Assembly (NCBI GenBank): GCA_031265585.1
Contig: JAISCL010000118.1
Span: 1 to 32,207, forward strand
DNA: 32,207 bases
Source of the DNA: Tannerella sp.
GTDB lineage: Bacteria > Bacteroidota > Bacteroidia > Bacteroidales > Tannerellaceae
Reading direction: 5' to 3'
A program made the translations under genes and the position numbers. Below the pieces are notes generated by a model. That model was not told the DNA's origin, ran no database searches, and saw only the letters and a list, made by a program, of their open reading frames with translations. Of the stretch, positions 32,118-32,207 are shown piece after piece; position 1 is the first letter of the stretch; each line of letters begins with the position of its first letter.

Positions 32118-32207
32118 ATGGCGGCACAACGAAAAAAAAGCGCGGCAAAATCCTCCAAAAACGGGGAATCGGAACAGTTTACAGGCTGGGGAGGCAAACC
32201 GCCCCGC
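32118..32207 (+). CDS. Start of an unidentified protein (partial)
   Basis: The first 30 codons from an ATG at 32118 to the window edge. The text MAAQRKKSAAKSSKNGESEQ is basic and low in complexity, followed by FTGWGGKPPR. There is no signal peptide. A Lys/Ser-rich cytoplasmic start of this sort is seen in several Bacteroidetes membrane or DNA-associated proteins, but nothing here allows a name. The support is the clean ATG and a consensus -7 element 21 bases upstream. Confidence 0.5.
   Translation, partial: MAAQRKKSAAKSSKNGESEQFTGWGGKPPR

Overview
This 32.2 kb window looks like a chromosomal segment from a Bacteroidales bacterium. Three things point there. Gene starts generally lack clear Shine-Dalgarno sites. 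Several genes carry the Bacteroidetes promoter pair TTTG / TAnnTTTG in front of them. The gene content is also typical: a full bat (aerotolerance) operon, an HU-LysM protein, ftsY-rimO, nspC and a lipocalin-like lipoprotein. I cannot place it to genus from sequence reading alone.

Layout. Positions 1-243 (-) hold the 5' end of a phenylacetate-CoA ligase, divergent from gyrA (537-3077, +) and a TPR protein (3107-4339), which ends in a strong hairpin terminator. From 4547 to 8033 (+) four tightly packed genes encode a Tat-exported Fe-S aldo/keto reductase, a secreted DUF6599-like protein, ThiM and ThiE. Positions 8034-8509 hold a possible gene remnant and then a tandem array of a 23-bp unit. After a small HTH protein (8510-8785, -), the minus strand from 18096 down to 8908 carries moxR, DUF58, a membrane protein, batA, batB, batC, batD, batE and a PAP2 phosphatase, all spaced as one operon. 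Next on the minus strand, reading upstream, come an HU-TM-LysM protein overlapping a short HU gene, rimO, ftsY and nspC. A second tandem array, of a 21-bp unit, lies at 23641-23914. It is followed by pcrA/uvrD, a lipoprotein, an RlhA-like U32 protein, metA, a VOC protein and a TlpA-like thioredoxin.

The right end is decayed. A 5'-truncated and twice frameshifted cinA remnant (30742-31386, -) abuts a 5'-truncated, frameshifted ISL3/ISAon1-like transposase remnant (about 31411-32047, +). A new gene begins at 32118 and runs off the window.

How the genes relate. The bat genes (an ATPase, a DUF58 protein, two VWA membrane proteins, and TPR and Ig-like partners) look like one MoxR-VWA envelope complex. 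The tlpA-VOC-metA-rlhA string overlaps by ATGA twice and probably forms one transcript. ThiM and ThiE give thiazole salvage and thiamine phosphate synthesis. The least explained items are the two minisatellite arrays. Their sequences are unrelated, but both have units of about two DNA helical turns, two alternating subtypes and partial dyad symmetry. The membrane-tethered HU-LysM protein and the cinA/IS junction also deserve attention.
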